Below are positions 12,401 through 24,400 of a DNA stretch of 64,000 nt, one piece after another. The position numbers were made by a program, and so were the translations under genes. Position 1 is the stretch's first letter. The number at the start of each line of letters is the position of its first letter. Where the stretch lies: the NCBI GenBank assembly GCA_020746105.1, contig CM036620.1, positions 28,474,118 to 28,538,117 on the forward strand, in the 5' to 3' direction. The notes under the pieces are model-generated. The model saw only the letters and a list, made by a program, of their open reading frames with translations, had not been told where the DNA came from and ran no database searches. Origin of the DNA: Trogon surrucura (taxonomy: Eukaryota; Chordata; Aves; Trogoniformes; Trogonidae).

Positions 12401-15353
12401 TGCAACATAGAGGACCACAGGCATGGGTTCAAAGAAGGAGCTTTGAAGTACAGGCAAAGAATAATATCAGAGGACCCATGACTACAGACAGCTCAGCACT
12501 GGTCAGTTATTCGTTATCAAAGACAACAACCTTGGCAGCTGGATAAAACCAGTTCTAGTGGCAAGGGAAGAGAACAAAGAATTAGTATATAGCATATGTT
12601 AAACACACAAATGTGGCTGGAACATGGCATCACAGACCAAGGAAGAAAGAGCACTGTAAATCTTAGCAAACTTAAAAATTACTACAATCCCAGATTCTGA
12701 AGTGAGAAGGAAGAATCAACATAAAAAATTTCCCAGTCTTCCCAGAAAGGAGATGCTGGCTGCATTGAAACTCCCTGCCCACACCGTGAAGCTTTCAACC
12801 TTCATACCCAGGGGGGCAGTGCAAGGGTGAGCACTACACCGGAGGAAGGAGTAGGAACTATAAACTTATATATATGGCATTTTTAAGTGTGTTTCATTTG
12901 AACTGTATACTTATCATTGTAACTGGACTAAAAATTTTTATTTCATTAAATGGCTTAGAGTTTAATTAAACTAAAAATAAGTTCTTGGGTTTGCATGTAA
13001 GGTGTGTTCCCCTTTTTTGCTCATGGATTTTGAGAATTCATGGAATTTGGAGAATTCAGGCAATCTAGTCTTTAATACGGATGCAACAAACTGGTAACAC
13101 ATTCCAGAGCAGAGTCTGTACTGTGAGTAGCAGATTGGAGGTAGCAGGGAAAAAACATCAGTGTGTGTTGCAGCCCAGTACAAGCTTTGTAAGTAACCAG
13201 GACAATTAACCAGGGGTCTTTCCAGCTACATGAGGGGACCGTTCCGTGAATTAATTTCTTGTAAAAGGACTCGCTGTCAATGACATGCATTGCTGGTGAA
13301 AAAAACAAAGAAAATGTTGCAGAACAAAGCAGGCCAGGCTGTGCCCAGCTTCCTAGGAAGCTCTATGGTTCTCTAAAATGGGTTGTGTGGTCTGTTGGGA
13401 AATACAGGTTTAACAAATTTATGAGGCCCAGTAAAATGAAATGATGACGGTTTATTCTTGGCTTTTCAAACTGCTTGAACTGAGCTACACATTTTACTGT
13501 CATGTAGCAGGTTGAGGCCAAAAATGCGTGCTTACGATTGTATGTGAGCTCTGCTCACCCTCTGCAATAATAAAATTTTCCCTATTTGCTCCATTTCAAT
13601 TTCTACACGTTCTGCTTCACTGTTGGTTTGCTACTGCCAGCTACATTTGCTGAGTTTCAATCAGTCCTAGCTGATATATTTGTGAGCCAGAGGGGCGGAA
13701 AAGATAGCTGTGCTTCGGGATGGTAGCTGTTGCTGTGCAACAAAACACGCGTGTCTAAAGCAGCGGGCTACAGCCGTCCTACAGACGCTCAAGTAGGCAT
13801 TGTAGGGTATATAACAGAAAATGGCAACACCTAACTGAGGATGCATAATAATGTTAAATAACTCACGGTGTCAGGCATGTAATAAATTTAGTTAATACTC
13901 AGAAACTGTGTATACTCCCTTTAGTGTGCCCCAGCATTCAGTGTCACCATTGTGTGGGATGGCAGTGCCTCATGGCTCCGCTAGCCTGAGTACTGGATCT
14001 CCTTCTCAGGGCCACCAGCAAACTGATGCATCTGAGCCCCTCTCTTTGTCAGAGTCCCAAGGGCATGAAGTGGCCATCTCTGCCCTGAGCAGCCTCACCT
14101 GACCCCACTGAGCACCTGTGGCCAGCCTTAACCCTAGCCCCCTGATGGAGTAACCCAGGACACACTTTGTCCCCTCGCACTGCTCTGGTTGTCGCTGTGC
14201 TGGCAGGAGCCTGTTGCTGCCACCAGCCCTATCCTGCCTGTTGACAAGGTCCATAATGGAGCCACCCTACACCCCATTTCATTCCTACTGTGGGGGGCAG
14301 CCCCCATGCCTGCTGCTCTCTCATGGTGAGCTCAGGCAAGGCTTTGGGACCTGGGACCTAGGTTGAACAGAATTCCTAGTCCCTTGCACAGAGTATAGGG
14401 GGTAGGGGTCCTAAATGCAGTTATTCAGGGTCCTTAAGATTATTGGTGCCATTAGGGCCATGATGCTATTCTCGTTAGCCATGCAAACATTCATGCAGCC
14501 TCTCTATGCTATCCTGAGATCCAAAATGTTTATTTAAGTACCACATCTTGCTCAGAATGAGTTTCGTTGCAGGGAAGCAGCTGTGTCATTTGCACCCTTG
14601 TAAGTGTGGAGATATTACAAAGCTCAGATATTGAACTGAAATCCCACACTGGAAATGGGGACGGTCTGAGCATGCACAGAGAAAATAACATGTTTGAGCA
14701 CAAAGCATTGACCCAAGTGCTAATGACATAGCCTGTCTAAACTGTAATGCGGGGTTTGAGACTTTTTTCATCTGCTATTGTGATTACAAATTTCAGACAG
14801 ACAGCCCATGTGTGATAGAGGAAGAAAATTGGGAAAGGCAGAGCTGCTTGAGAGAACAGGGCTTCCTGAGAAGCAGCAGAATAGCATTAAGCAATAGAAC
14901 AGCAGGATCCTGAAGCAGTATTCCTTTGTTATAGTAAAGAAAGATAGTTCTTGCAGTAAAACCCTGTCAATACAAGTCCACAAAGACAGTCTTATTCTTT
15001 ATAGCTGAGAATCTGGTGAAGACCAAATGTGTTTTTCTTAACATGTCTGCATAGGTACATGTAGAAAGACCTCGGTCTGCTGGAGATAGTGTGAGATCAG
15101 TTTGGGAGGCTCTAGACCAAAACTCAGCCCTGCTAAGAGGCTCAGTATGATGTACAACCTCCAGATCTGAGTAAGCACGCATGGAAACTAAAGGACCCGC
15201 TCTAGCCAAGGGAATTCTACATTTGCATGATCAGCTAAAGAAGAAGATAGCTTGTTTATGTTGCTGCAGCCTGTATAAAACTGAATCTCATTTACAGCGC
15301 AGATCAAGACTTCAGCTTGCTTGCCCCTGCATGTTAATCTTGCCAAGTTTTGG
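3403..15353. other. Intergenic MMRN1-SNCA spacer, no recognised gene
   Basis: About 12 kb of mostly AT-rich sequence. I find no exon with splice-site and codon support, no RNA gene and no transposon I can name. A pure T run lies at about 12181-12196. A segment of clearly higher GC lies at about 13900-14400. Ancient decayed repeats may be present but are not legible by eye. Regulatory elements of either gene could lie here without visible signature. Confidence 0.5.
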
Positions 15354-15358
15354 CTTAG

Positions 15359-15942
15359 TGTCATGGTTTAACCCCACTGGGCAGCTGAGCTCACTCACTC
15401 ACTCACTCACCTTCTCAGTGGGATGGGGGAGAGAACCAGAAAGGCAAAAATGAGAAAACTCATGGACTGAGATAAAGATGGTTTAATAGTAAAGCAAAAG
15501 CTGTGTACGCAAGCAAAGCAAAACAAGGAATTCATTCACCACTTCCCATCGGCAGGCAGGTGTTCAGCCATCTCCAGGAAAGCAGGGCTCTGTCACGCAT
15601 GACAGCACTTGGGAAGACAAGTTCCATCAGTCTTCCCCTTCCTCCTTATTTCCTCAGCTTTTACTGCTGCTCAGGACATTGTATGGTCAAGCATATCGCT
15701 TTGGTCAGTGGAGATCAACTGTGCCCTCCCAACCTCTTGTGCACCCCCAGCCTACTTGCTGGTGGGGCACTGTAAGGATCAGAAAAGGCCTTGGCTATTC
15801 AGAAAAAGCATTGACTTCGAGTAAGCACTGCACAGGAATAACTGAAATATCCCTGTGTTATAAACAGTGTTGTGGACACAAATCCAAAACACAGCACCAC
15901 ACAAGCTATTATGAAGAAATTTATTCCAGACAACCCAGTACC
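15359..15942 (-). mobile_element. Solo LTR, avian ERVK-like family
   Basis: Starts TGTCATGGTTTAACCCC and, read on the minus strand, ends in GGTTAAACCATGACA. It carries the (ACTC)n tract (about 15387-15412) and AAACTCATGGACTGAGAT, hallmarks of a very common bird LTR ending also seen at 18.35 and 49.6 kb in this window. CTTAG is found at both flanks (15354-15358 and 15943-15947); a 6-bp duplication with one mismatch (GCTTAG/CCTTAG) would fit the ERVK norm. No internal retroviral sequence adjoins it, so it is a solo LTR. Family name is from memory of bird repeats, not a search. Confidence 0.75.
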
Positions 15943-15947
15943 CTTAG

Positions 15948-17095
15948 TTATGGCTGAATTATCTTTCAGTCTGGTTTGCAGCCTTCTAGGCTTCCTCCCA
16001 AATACATGAACTATTGTTACCATCAGAAGCTCAATTCTACACCTGTTTACCAAGCTCTAAGCTCTGAGATGCTCTGCTATCCTATCACTACCTCTCCTAT
16101 CCTCTATTACATTTTGTGAGTTAAAACTGTGTCTCTCTCTCTTTTTAATGTACGAGACTTGCATAAAGGGACATGAAGAGTGCATTATTATGTTGTGGCT
16201 GAAGAAGTTGTACAATAACTTGAGTAGACTCATCAGCTGCTTTCTCCCAAAGATTAACGCTTCTCTGTATTTGACCTTTTGCTATGTTCTTTCCATTTTT
16301 TTTTATGCTGAACTCTCTAGTCAGCCAAAAGGCAATGAGTTCAATGAGAATTAGGCGTAGATGAAAATTTCTGATGGTTCTTTCTTCTGTTACCTTAACA
16401 ACAAGTAAATATAACTCACAAGTAACAATTTCATCTGAAAAATATACATTTCCATTCTGAATATTCACTGAAGAGTAACACTGGAAATTAAATATTACAC
16501 ATAATTTATATGTGCATGTTTTCCCACAAAATAAAATAACCCTTTTTTCCCATTGTTTTTTTTTTTCTACAGAATGGTCCATAGCTGGAATTTGAATGGA
16601 ATGGAATTTGAATTCCCATAGGAATTCAAAATATCATATATCAAGCATCTCTAATGACATGTTTTGGGTCTTTTTTTTTATTTACTCCCATCAAAAAGGG
16701 AGAACTTCTTCTTTAATCAGTTATCTTGAAGGCAAGATAACAAAATGAAGGAGATAATGGGAAGTTCCCCATTTTCTCCAACAAACTTTGGATAAGGACA
16801 GACAGGTGTGTTTCAGAATTATCACTAAACCCCACAATCATCACACAATATTAACAAACTTCATTCATATCACAAGAACAATTCCCAACACCAAAATCAA
16901 AAGAACATCATCATAACACCAAACAAAACTAGACAATTCACACACACAATCCACCCCTTGTACCTTCACCACAATCAGAAGAACATAAATTCCCCAAAAT
17001 CACTCTAGTCTTTAACATTACTCAGACCATGTTTTGCCCGTTACCTCTCTCAACTTCTATTCTTATCTCAAATTCCTCCCTTCCCAGGTTTTGGC
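15948..17095. other. Spacer between two LTRs with hairpin and A/C-rich block
   Basis: No gene seen. Contains a T-rich stretch at about 16540-16567, a perfect 10-bp inverted repeat at 16607-16630, and a strand-asymmetric block at about 16820-17000 in which the plus strand is nearly all A, C and T with very little G. The latter may be leftover retroviral sequence, but I cannot show it. Confidence 0.4.
16607..16630. repeat. Perfect 10-bp inverted repeat, 4-nt loop
   Basis: TTTGAATTCC (16607-16616), loop CATA, then GGAATTCAAA (16621-16630). It follows a near-direct repeat of GGAATTTGAAT. Function unknown. Confidence 0.8.
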
Positions 17096-18253
17096 TGTTG
17101 TTGTTTGACCCTGGCCAGCAGCCAAGTGCCCACACAGCTGCTCTATCACCCTCCCCTTCTCTGCCAGACAGGAGGAGAAAATGTATCAAAGGGCCCATGA
17201 GATAAGGACAGGAAGATCACCCACATCTACTGTCCCAGGCAAAACAGACTCAATTTGGGGGAAATTAATTACATTTATAAAAAAAAACAAATCAGAGAAG
17301 AGTAATGAGAAATAAAAATAGATCTAAAAAAAATTAAAATTAAAAAAAAAAAAATAATGCCTTCCCCCCACCCCTCCCTTCTTCCTGACCTTAAAATCAA
17401 TCCTAATTTATCCACCTCCTCCCCCACATGGCACAGAGGGACAAGGAATGGGAGTTGTGGTCAGTTCATGCAATGTTGTCTCCACCGCTCCTTCTTCCTC
17501 CAGGGGAGGACTCCTCACTGTTCCTCTGGGCCGTTGTGGGGTCCCTCTCATGGGAGACAATATTCACATGCTTTCTGCAACGTGAGTCCTCTCACGAGAG
17601 AGACTTAACAAACTGCCCCAACGTGAGTCTCTCCATGAGATGCAGTCTGTCAGGGGGAAAATGCTCCAGCGCGAGTCCGCCGTGACATCTCAAAAGTCCT
17701 GCCAGCCAACCTGCTCCAGCGTGGGCTTCTCTCTCTCCACGGCCTACAGGTTCTGGCAGCAACCTGCTCGAGCATGGCCTTCCCACAGGGTCACAGCCAC
17801 CTTCAGGCATCCACCTGCACAGGCATGGGGTCCTCCATGGGCCACAGGTGGACATCTACACCCCATCACCTCCATGGGCTGCAGGGGGACAGCCTGCCTC
17901 ACCATGGTCGTCACCATGACCCAGGGGACTCTGCTCCAGCACCTGGAGCACATCCTCCTTCCTCTTCTTCACTGACCTTGATGTCTTCATATATTCTCTC
18001 TCCTCTCTCTCTCTGCCAGTTGTTGTGTGGAGCAGGTTTTTTTCCCCATTTCTTATATATGTTTTCACAGAGGCGTTCCTATCCTATCATTACTGACAGG
18101 CTCAGCCTTGGCCAGAGGCAGCTCCATCTTTGGAGCCAGCTGGCATTGGCTCTATCAGACCTAGGGGAAACTTCTAGCAGCTTTTTGCAGAAGCCACCCC
18201 TACAGCTCCCCCAGCCACCAAAATCTGGCCTGACAAGCCCAATACAAACCCCC
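17096..18253 (-). mobile_element. ERVL-like LTR, diverged copy
   Basis: Homologous along its whole length to the LTR at 27746-28921: the same order of TTTGACCCTGGCC, GGGCAAAACAGACTC, GGGAAATTAATTACATTTAT, the CTGCTCCAGC repeats, TGGGCTGCAGGGGGACAGCC, CACAGAGGCGTTCCT and AGCCCAAT. The polyadenylation motif reads on the minus strand. The right boundary is unclear: the expected CA end is at 18246, but TTGGC occurs at both 17091-17095 and 18254-18258, which would suit a 5-bp duplication if the end is slightly extended. No internal region is attached. Confidence 0.75.
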
Positions 18254-18349
18254 TTGGCTAAATTTGTAATGCTTACTATAAAATAGGTGACTGCACTTGG
18301 AGTTCTTGCCCTGGTTAGCTGCTCTGCTGAAGGCAGGTGGGTAGAGAAG

Positions 18350-18762
18350 TGTCCAGGTTTTGTCTGGGACAGAGTTAATTTTCTTCCTAGCAGCTGGTAC
18401 TAGGTTTAGGACGAGAATAATGTTAAAAATGCACTGATTTAGCTGTTGTGAAGTAGTGCTTATCCTAAGTCAAGGATTTTTCAGTTTCCCATCCTTTGCC
18501 CGTGAGGGGGTGGACAAGAAGCTGGGCAAGAGCATGGTCAGGACAGCTGACCCAAACTAGCCAAAGGGATATTCCATGCCATAGGACATCATGCTCAGTA
18601 TATAAACCAGGGGGAATTCGCTGGGGGGTACTGGTTACTGTTTGGGGACTGTCTGGGCATCAGTCAGCGAGAGGTGAGCAGTTGCATTGTGCATCACTTG
18701 TTTTTCTTGGGTTTTATTTCTCTGCATGGTGTTTAGTTGCTGGGTAGGGTTAAATCACAACA
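18350..18762 (+). mobile_element. Internally shortened avian LTR (ERVK-like)
   Basis: Starts TGTCCAGGTTTTGTCTGGGA and ends GGTTAAATCACAACA. It carries the bird-LTR blocks GAGAATAATGTTAAAAATGC, GACCCAAACTAGCCAAAGGG and the TATA region CAGTATATAAACC (about 18597-18609). It shares its last 35 bp with the LTRs at 15.36 and 49.6 kb but lacks the AACCCATGAGTTTTCTC segment between promoter and end, so a stretch has been deleted. Flanking duplication is not clear. Confidence 0.7.
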
Positions 18763-19966
18763 GTAAGACAGATGATCAGGTTTCTTGCTTTCTAATCTCG
18801 CCACCTTCCTCAATCTTGTTAAGTCGCAGATTTGCTGGATTTTCTAATTTCATCTCCAGAGCTGATCACACTCACCTCAGTCATCACACCAGATGAGGCA
18901 AAATGAAGAAATAGAGCAACATGTATAATCAGTTATAAGCGCTGCTTCCAGCTCATCTCTACCCCAAGTTCTTCTCCTCTTCCTCCTCTGTTCTTAGGAT
19001 TTTCTTCAGCTCCACACCCACAAGACAGTAGACTCAGATTTTATCTTCAGTATCACTTCCATAATTTGGTATTGGGATTGTATTTGTGCCAGGAAATGTG
19101 CTTAAAGATTATATAGTGCAGTTATGCACCTGTACCCCTTGCTGCTTATTGAGCAGAACTCTTTAAACATTTCTGAGCATCCTGCAATAACAAAAAGATT
19201 AACAAAACAAAAATCCTCAACCTCCTCCTGTTTTTTTTCTGAATACAATGACTGTTATTACACTAGGAATACCAGAATTCCTAACTCATCACCAAGAATC
19301 TCAGTTTGCTGCTTCTAGATTAATTGGTATGTGTTTCACACAATAACTGAAGCTACCAACATCAATTATCTTTAAAACTAACCCCTATTTCCTCTCTTTA
19401 GAGTGGCAAAACTGTCTTAGACATAGAAGAGGTAGTATTGCAATACAATAATTGTGTTTTCTGACAACACTGGAAATTCCTCATTAAAGTTGTACTGAAT
19501 ATATAATACAATGTAAGAATGTTATCATCCACAATTCGAATCTCACACTTTTAGCAACAGAATAGACCTTTAAGAGGCATTCTCTAAGTGATATCAAATG
19601 AGCCTTTGCTCATTCAGTAATTGTGCACATTTGTACAGCTCAGAAGAAAACAAGGTTTGTACAAAGTTCATTGATGGATCTGTTGTTCTGTTGCTGGACA
19701 GTGGTGTTCAAAATTGGTTTAGGCTATATGTCGATTTATTTTTTTATTTATTCACTTGTATTATAAGAGGTTCATCTCAGTGCATCTACATCACTGGTTT
19801 GGATTGGATCGGGAATGCACTTTTGAAGCAGCTCTCCCACTCTGCCTGACTTACTGGCTTTCATCACAGACGAGTCTCAGTACGCAAACTTTTCCTTTCG
19901 GATGAAAATAAATTGGAAGCTGTGCTCATTCCACTCATGGGTATCCTCTCCAAAGTTGAGCACTGC

Positions 19967-19993
19967 AGAACACTTCTGTTCCAGAAGTGTTCT
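19967..19993. repeat. Perfect 12-bp inverted repeat, 3-nt loop
   Basis: AGAACACTTCTG (19967-19978), loop TTC, CAGAAGTGTTCT (19982-19993). The outer hexamers AGAACA and TGTTCT match steroid-receptor half-sites, but the spacing is not that of a classical response element. Confidence 0.85.
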
Positions 19994-21160
19994 AAATACT
20001 CTAGATGTTTCACTATAGGATAACTTTGTTCCAAATATATATTTTGTGGACTCTGGATCCTAGCACAAATTTGTTTCTACAGATCTTTCCTTATAATATT
20101 ACACTGCTTGTATGTGTAGACATAGCCCAAGAAGGCTGGGTCAGGAAGACCTTCCAGAAGGCAGAAGAAGATTATAACTTCTCTTGCGGAGCTACTGTTA
20201 AGGGAGTATACAGCACTGCCTGGAGCCAGAAGTCTGCAGCTCACAGATGGTGGAACTGCTCTGAATTGCTCGGAGTAGCCAACAGGCCTCGAGTGGAGCT
20301 GAAGAACTTCTCAAGTATCAGAGGTGAATGTGCAGGACTTGCTTGCTGTAACTCAGAAAGACACCAAGTTAATATGAAAGCAAGTCTGCAAGGAAGAGTT
20401 GCTGCCAGAACATGGCAATCAGAGAGAAAGTCGAGTATAAACTATTTTTATTTTCTGTTGAGGTAATTGGTTGGGTTAATCTAATTTGGCTACACTAATG
20501 AGTTGGGTTTATCTCCCTAGATTTTACTTAGAGAGGAACAAGGCAGATCCACTTCAAAACTTTGGCTGATTCAGCGTCTCTTACCAGGCCATGTGTAAAG
20601 TTAGTTCTGTGGTTCCTGCAAGAAATCAGTCTTCCACAGAGCTGGACTAAATTGGTAGCCTCAATCAGACAGGTAAAGTGAAATGGAGATTGCGAAAGTC
20701 AAAAGCAGCCAAGAATGGTTTTTGGTAACCGCACACTAAATGTGTCAAAATTGCAAAATTATAACATTGTGTGGAGAAGGTGCTGGACCGGAGCAATATA
20801 GCAAAATTGCGGAAAATGTTAAAAGACGCTGGAAATTCTATTCTCAGACTGAGAAGGCTCAATGAAGTGTCAAGGTCTCATTTTCTTATTGATGCTGTTA
20901 GCACCTCACCGCACAGATGACTCCCAAACAGTGAATGCTATACTATCCACAATACACAGAAGTAGCAGTGACTGAAACACAATCTTAAAATCACTAAACG
21001 GAAATATAATGCTCACCATCTCTTTAAGGTGTTCCGCACACTGATTTTAAACGAAGAATATTCTAGTTCATTTGGGAAGCTGAATTTCGTTTTAGAAGTA
21101 TATCATCAGACACATTTCAAATTGAAACACAAGCTTACTGATGATGAGAAATGCCTTCCT

Positions 21161-21188
21161 CTATGACTAGCATTTCAGCTAGTCATAG
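21161..21188. repeat. Perfect 11-bp inverted repeat, 6-nt loop
   Basis: CTATGACTAGC (21161-21171), loop ATTTCA, GCTAGTCATAG (21178-21188). No surrounding mobile element is visible. Confidence 0.85.
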
Positions 21189-21287
21189 AATAATGAAAGC
21201 TGCATTTGGCTTATGAATAACAAGAGGAAATTCTTTACAATTTCGATCTATGCCCATTTCAAGTAGTTCTGAAAGAGTTTAATATTT

Positions 21288-21473
21288 GGAGGGAGTTTCA
21301 TTGGTTAGAGCGTGGTGCTGATAACACCAAGGTCACGGGTTCGATCCCGGTTGGATCCCCATGTGTCGCCTGATCTAGTTGAGAGGTGTCCCTGCCCATG
21401 ACAGGGAGGTTGGGTTAAATGATCTCTAAGGTCCCTCCAGCCTAGGCCTTTCTATGATTCTATGATTCTGTGA
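21288..21473 (+). mobile_element. tRNA-Ile/CR1 SINE (TguSINE1-like)
   Basis: The first ~73 bp are a tRNA-Ile relative: GGTTAGAGCGTGG (A-box side), an anticodon arm TGGTG-CTGATAA-CACCA with GAT anticodon, and a B box GGTTCGATCCC at 21338-21348. The remainder is a CR1 3' tail, beginning CTGATCTAGTTGAGAGG and ending in the octamer-type TCTATGATTCTATGATTCTG. tRNA-Ile heads fused to CR1 tails are known from passerine birds. It is a retroposon, not a tRNA gene: the 5' acceptor and D-stem are eroded and the 3' side runs into the CR1 tail. Confidence 0.9.
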
Positions 21474-24400
21474 AAAGTACCTAGCAACATAGTTATGAGG
21501 ATGACGGCAGAAGATATTACTGGTGAATATGCCACATGTATAAACAATTTACTGCTTGGTTAGATATTAGCAGTAAATAATAATCATTGATTGAAGCATT
21601 GGAAACACATTAGCCCTTTTTAAACAGTCTATATACAAAATCTTACAGTGGATTGTGGGCAAAACTTACAAACTGTTACCTGTAAGTGTGGACCTTGGCT
21701 GCAAACAACAGAAAAGATTACAATGAAAGCTGAAGAGAAACAGTCCACTAAATATTCTAAGTTCATGGCTAAAAAAGCTACAGGGATGCTAAACTCTCAT
21801 TTCACAGGGCACTTGGTACCTAGGCAGGCAGTGATCCGTGATTATTGGTTGCTGTGAATGGTTGACCTGTTTCATTCTCATTACTCCTTCTTCCATCCTT
21901 CATCTGTGCTTTATTTCCCTATTTGTATCTTGTCATGAAACCAAGATGATAAGCTCTTTTGAGCAGAGAATATTGCCTGATCGTGGCTGTAAAACATCAG
22001 GCACAATGGGGTATTCATCAGCAGTTATGAGTGCTAATAAGAAATGAATGTAAAAATATATTGATAGAGAAAACAAATTTATCTCTGAAAAAGATTTTGA
22101 ATATCTCCTGCAGGTTAGGACCGTGAGGAGCAGATAAACTCCTGAGACACTGATTCTGCACAAGTTCTGGATCTGTGTTTCAAAACACAAAAGAAAATCT
22201 GTATTTTGTCCTAGGGAAAAATGCAGATGTCCAATATGAAAGCATACCAATCTTTTAAGATGTTTTTCCTGGAGACAGAGGGAAGTGACTACTGCTTTTA
22301 AGAAAGGACATTTGGCTGTTCAAGGCTAGATCATCTGGATTTCCTACACAGAGCACATAGCAGGGGAATAACTACTAAGGGGTCTGAGTCACAACATTGG
22401 GTATCAGATGTTCCTTCAGGACAGGGAAAAAACTTAGCTGTGTAAATGAAAAAGCCTATGTAGATAAAGTAGATTGGTAGCCCTGTTTTGAGGGGCAACC
22501 AATTTTGGGCTGTTACAGGCAGCAGTGCTGTACGTCTGGCCACTTGTTTAGCTGCTTTGGGTGACTGACTTCACTCAGCCAAGCACTAAAATCTGAGCAT
22601 CTCTCAGAGTGACAGTGAGTCACCTTATGGTCACTGATGGCACAAACAACCTGGGAAGCCAGCACTCCTACAGCTGGGACTTAGGAACTTTTATCCTGGA
22701 AGAGGTAGGACATGATTGTTGTAACCCTGACCTTGCTGGTTTGGGGCATTTAAAATGATCTGATCATGTGGCAGCTTGTAGGCTTTAGCAAGTACAGCTT
22801 CTACTCTTACTTTGACAAATGCAGTCTTTTTTTCCAATATCCCCTCAATAAACTACTGGAGAAATAATTTTCCCAGCAGATTGTTTCCAACATGTCACCT
22901 CTCTTTTTGCATGTCCTCACCGTCCTTTCTTTTTCTGGTCCAGCAAAACCTCAAGGCTGCCTGTGGTCTGTCCTTACCTAACTGACCACCTCCTGCCTGC
23001 TGCCAAAATGCCACTTCTTGCCTTCCTTCTGCCAGGTGCCTGTGCCATCTGACCATCAATGATGAATTAAAACATTTCGTACCTTCTCCCCGATCAATTT
23101 TCATGCATGAAAAATCATTCTGCAGAAACCTCTACTTAGCCCACTGGCAACTTGCAACTCCTTCCTGGTCAAACCCTTCTTTGAGAGGTCTACGCATATT
23201 TCACTTTCATTGTGACTACAGCCAACATGTCTGCTGCTTTGTCCTCCCTTTTTCCCTTACCTAACTAACTTGTTCCTTGCTTAAGTGATCTTTCGAGTCT
23301 GTTTTCTCCTACCTTCTGTGCATCACTGCAAATGTGAATGCTTCAAACTGCTTGTGAATTGAAACAAATTGGAGAGCCTAACAGAAATTAAATGTTTCTA
23401 AGGTAGGTTTTTTTCCAAGATCTGAGCTTGAGGCTGCAACTGGAATGGTAATTTAAATTAAATTAAATTTACAGGCACATTTATTTTGTGCATGAATATG
23501 AGGAAAAATAATCTTTTTTTTTTTTTTGCTGTTGATTGTCTACGTTGCCTAAGCCTGAGTATAAATCCCCTTATGAAGAAATCTGAAATGGCTCCCTGCA
23601 GTCACTCTGTGCCCTGCTTTGTTTAGTGATGCATATACATAAATCTTAATAGCCCAGGTGTGGCCTTATAATTAAGAATTGTAAATCAAAACAAGTGCCT
23701 AGATGTTTTGTGGTAATAGAAACATAGACAAGAAGGTACAGGCCTGGGGGCTGGAGATTAAGATAGGATTCCAATAAGTGATTCCTTGTAACAAATAATG
23801 GAGCCAAAGAAGCTGGAACAGATAATAATGCTCTTATACAGGTATTTCCTTTTTTTCTTGGTTCCCCTGAGTCAATCTCTTTTTTAATGTCAGCATGAGT
23901 GGGAGTTGAATTGGACCTGTGGTTGGTGATACAAAAAACCCACTGACAACTGATGACCATGTCATGAGTTTTTGGTGATGGGAGTGGCAGCAGCTGACAT
24001 TAACTAAGGGATGCATTTGTCAGGGAAATTTGCATGTTGGAATCAGAGAAATGAGACGAGAATGATGTGTTGTTTTTTCTGGAGAAGATTTTAAATTTTC
24101 CTTATGGATTAATATGGCAAAACATGGTAAAACAAACCATGTTGTCCTTATGTACTTGTTCTGTATATCATTGTTTATACACATTTTTTCACATATGCTG
24201 GATGTTCAAAAAAAGAATTGCATTGTGTACTAAATGTTGGTGAACATTAGATACACAGAACTTTTGTTTATTAAATACATCAGGTAACAGACTTGTAGCA
24301 ATAAAGCAAACTCGTTCACAAGCAACATGAAACCTTAAAATTTCTATCTGAAGCTGCAGTCATGTGTTTGAATTGCTCATATGCTTATCACCTCTGGATT

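Larger units (their letters stand above)
18763..21287. other. Intergenic, nothing recognised apart from two hairpins
   Basis: No supported gene. A 153-codon ORF at 20005-20466 has no recognisable domain and is treated as chance. Two perfect inverted repeats are listed separately. Confidence 0.5.

Noticed and set aside
15387-15412. CRISPR-like or direct-repeat array
   Set aside because: The ACTC repeats are a simple tract inside the LTR; there are no spacers, and no CRISPR array is expected in a bird nuclear genome.
20005-20466. 153-codon ORF on the plus strand
   Set aside because: No recognisable domain, no splice or promoter context, and a composition like random translation.
21288-21361. 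A functional tRNA-Ile gene
   Set aside because: The 5' acceptor and D-stem are eroded, the acceptor stem does not pair, and the sequence continues into a CR1 tail, so it is a SINE head.
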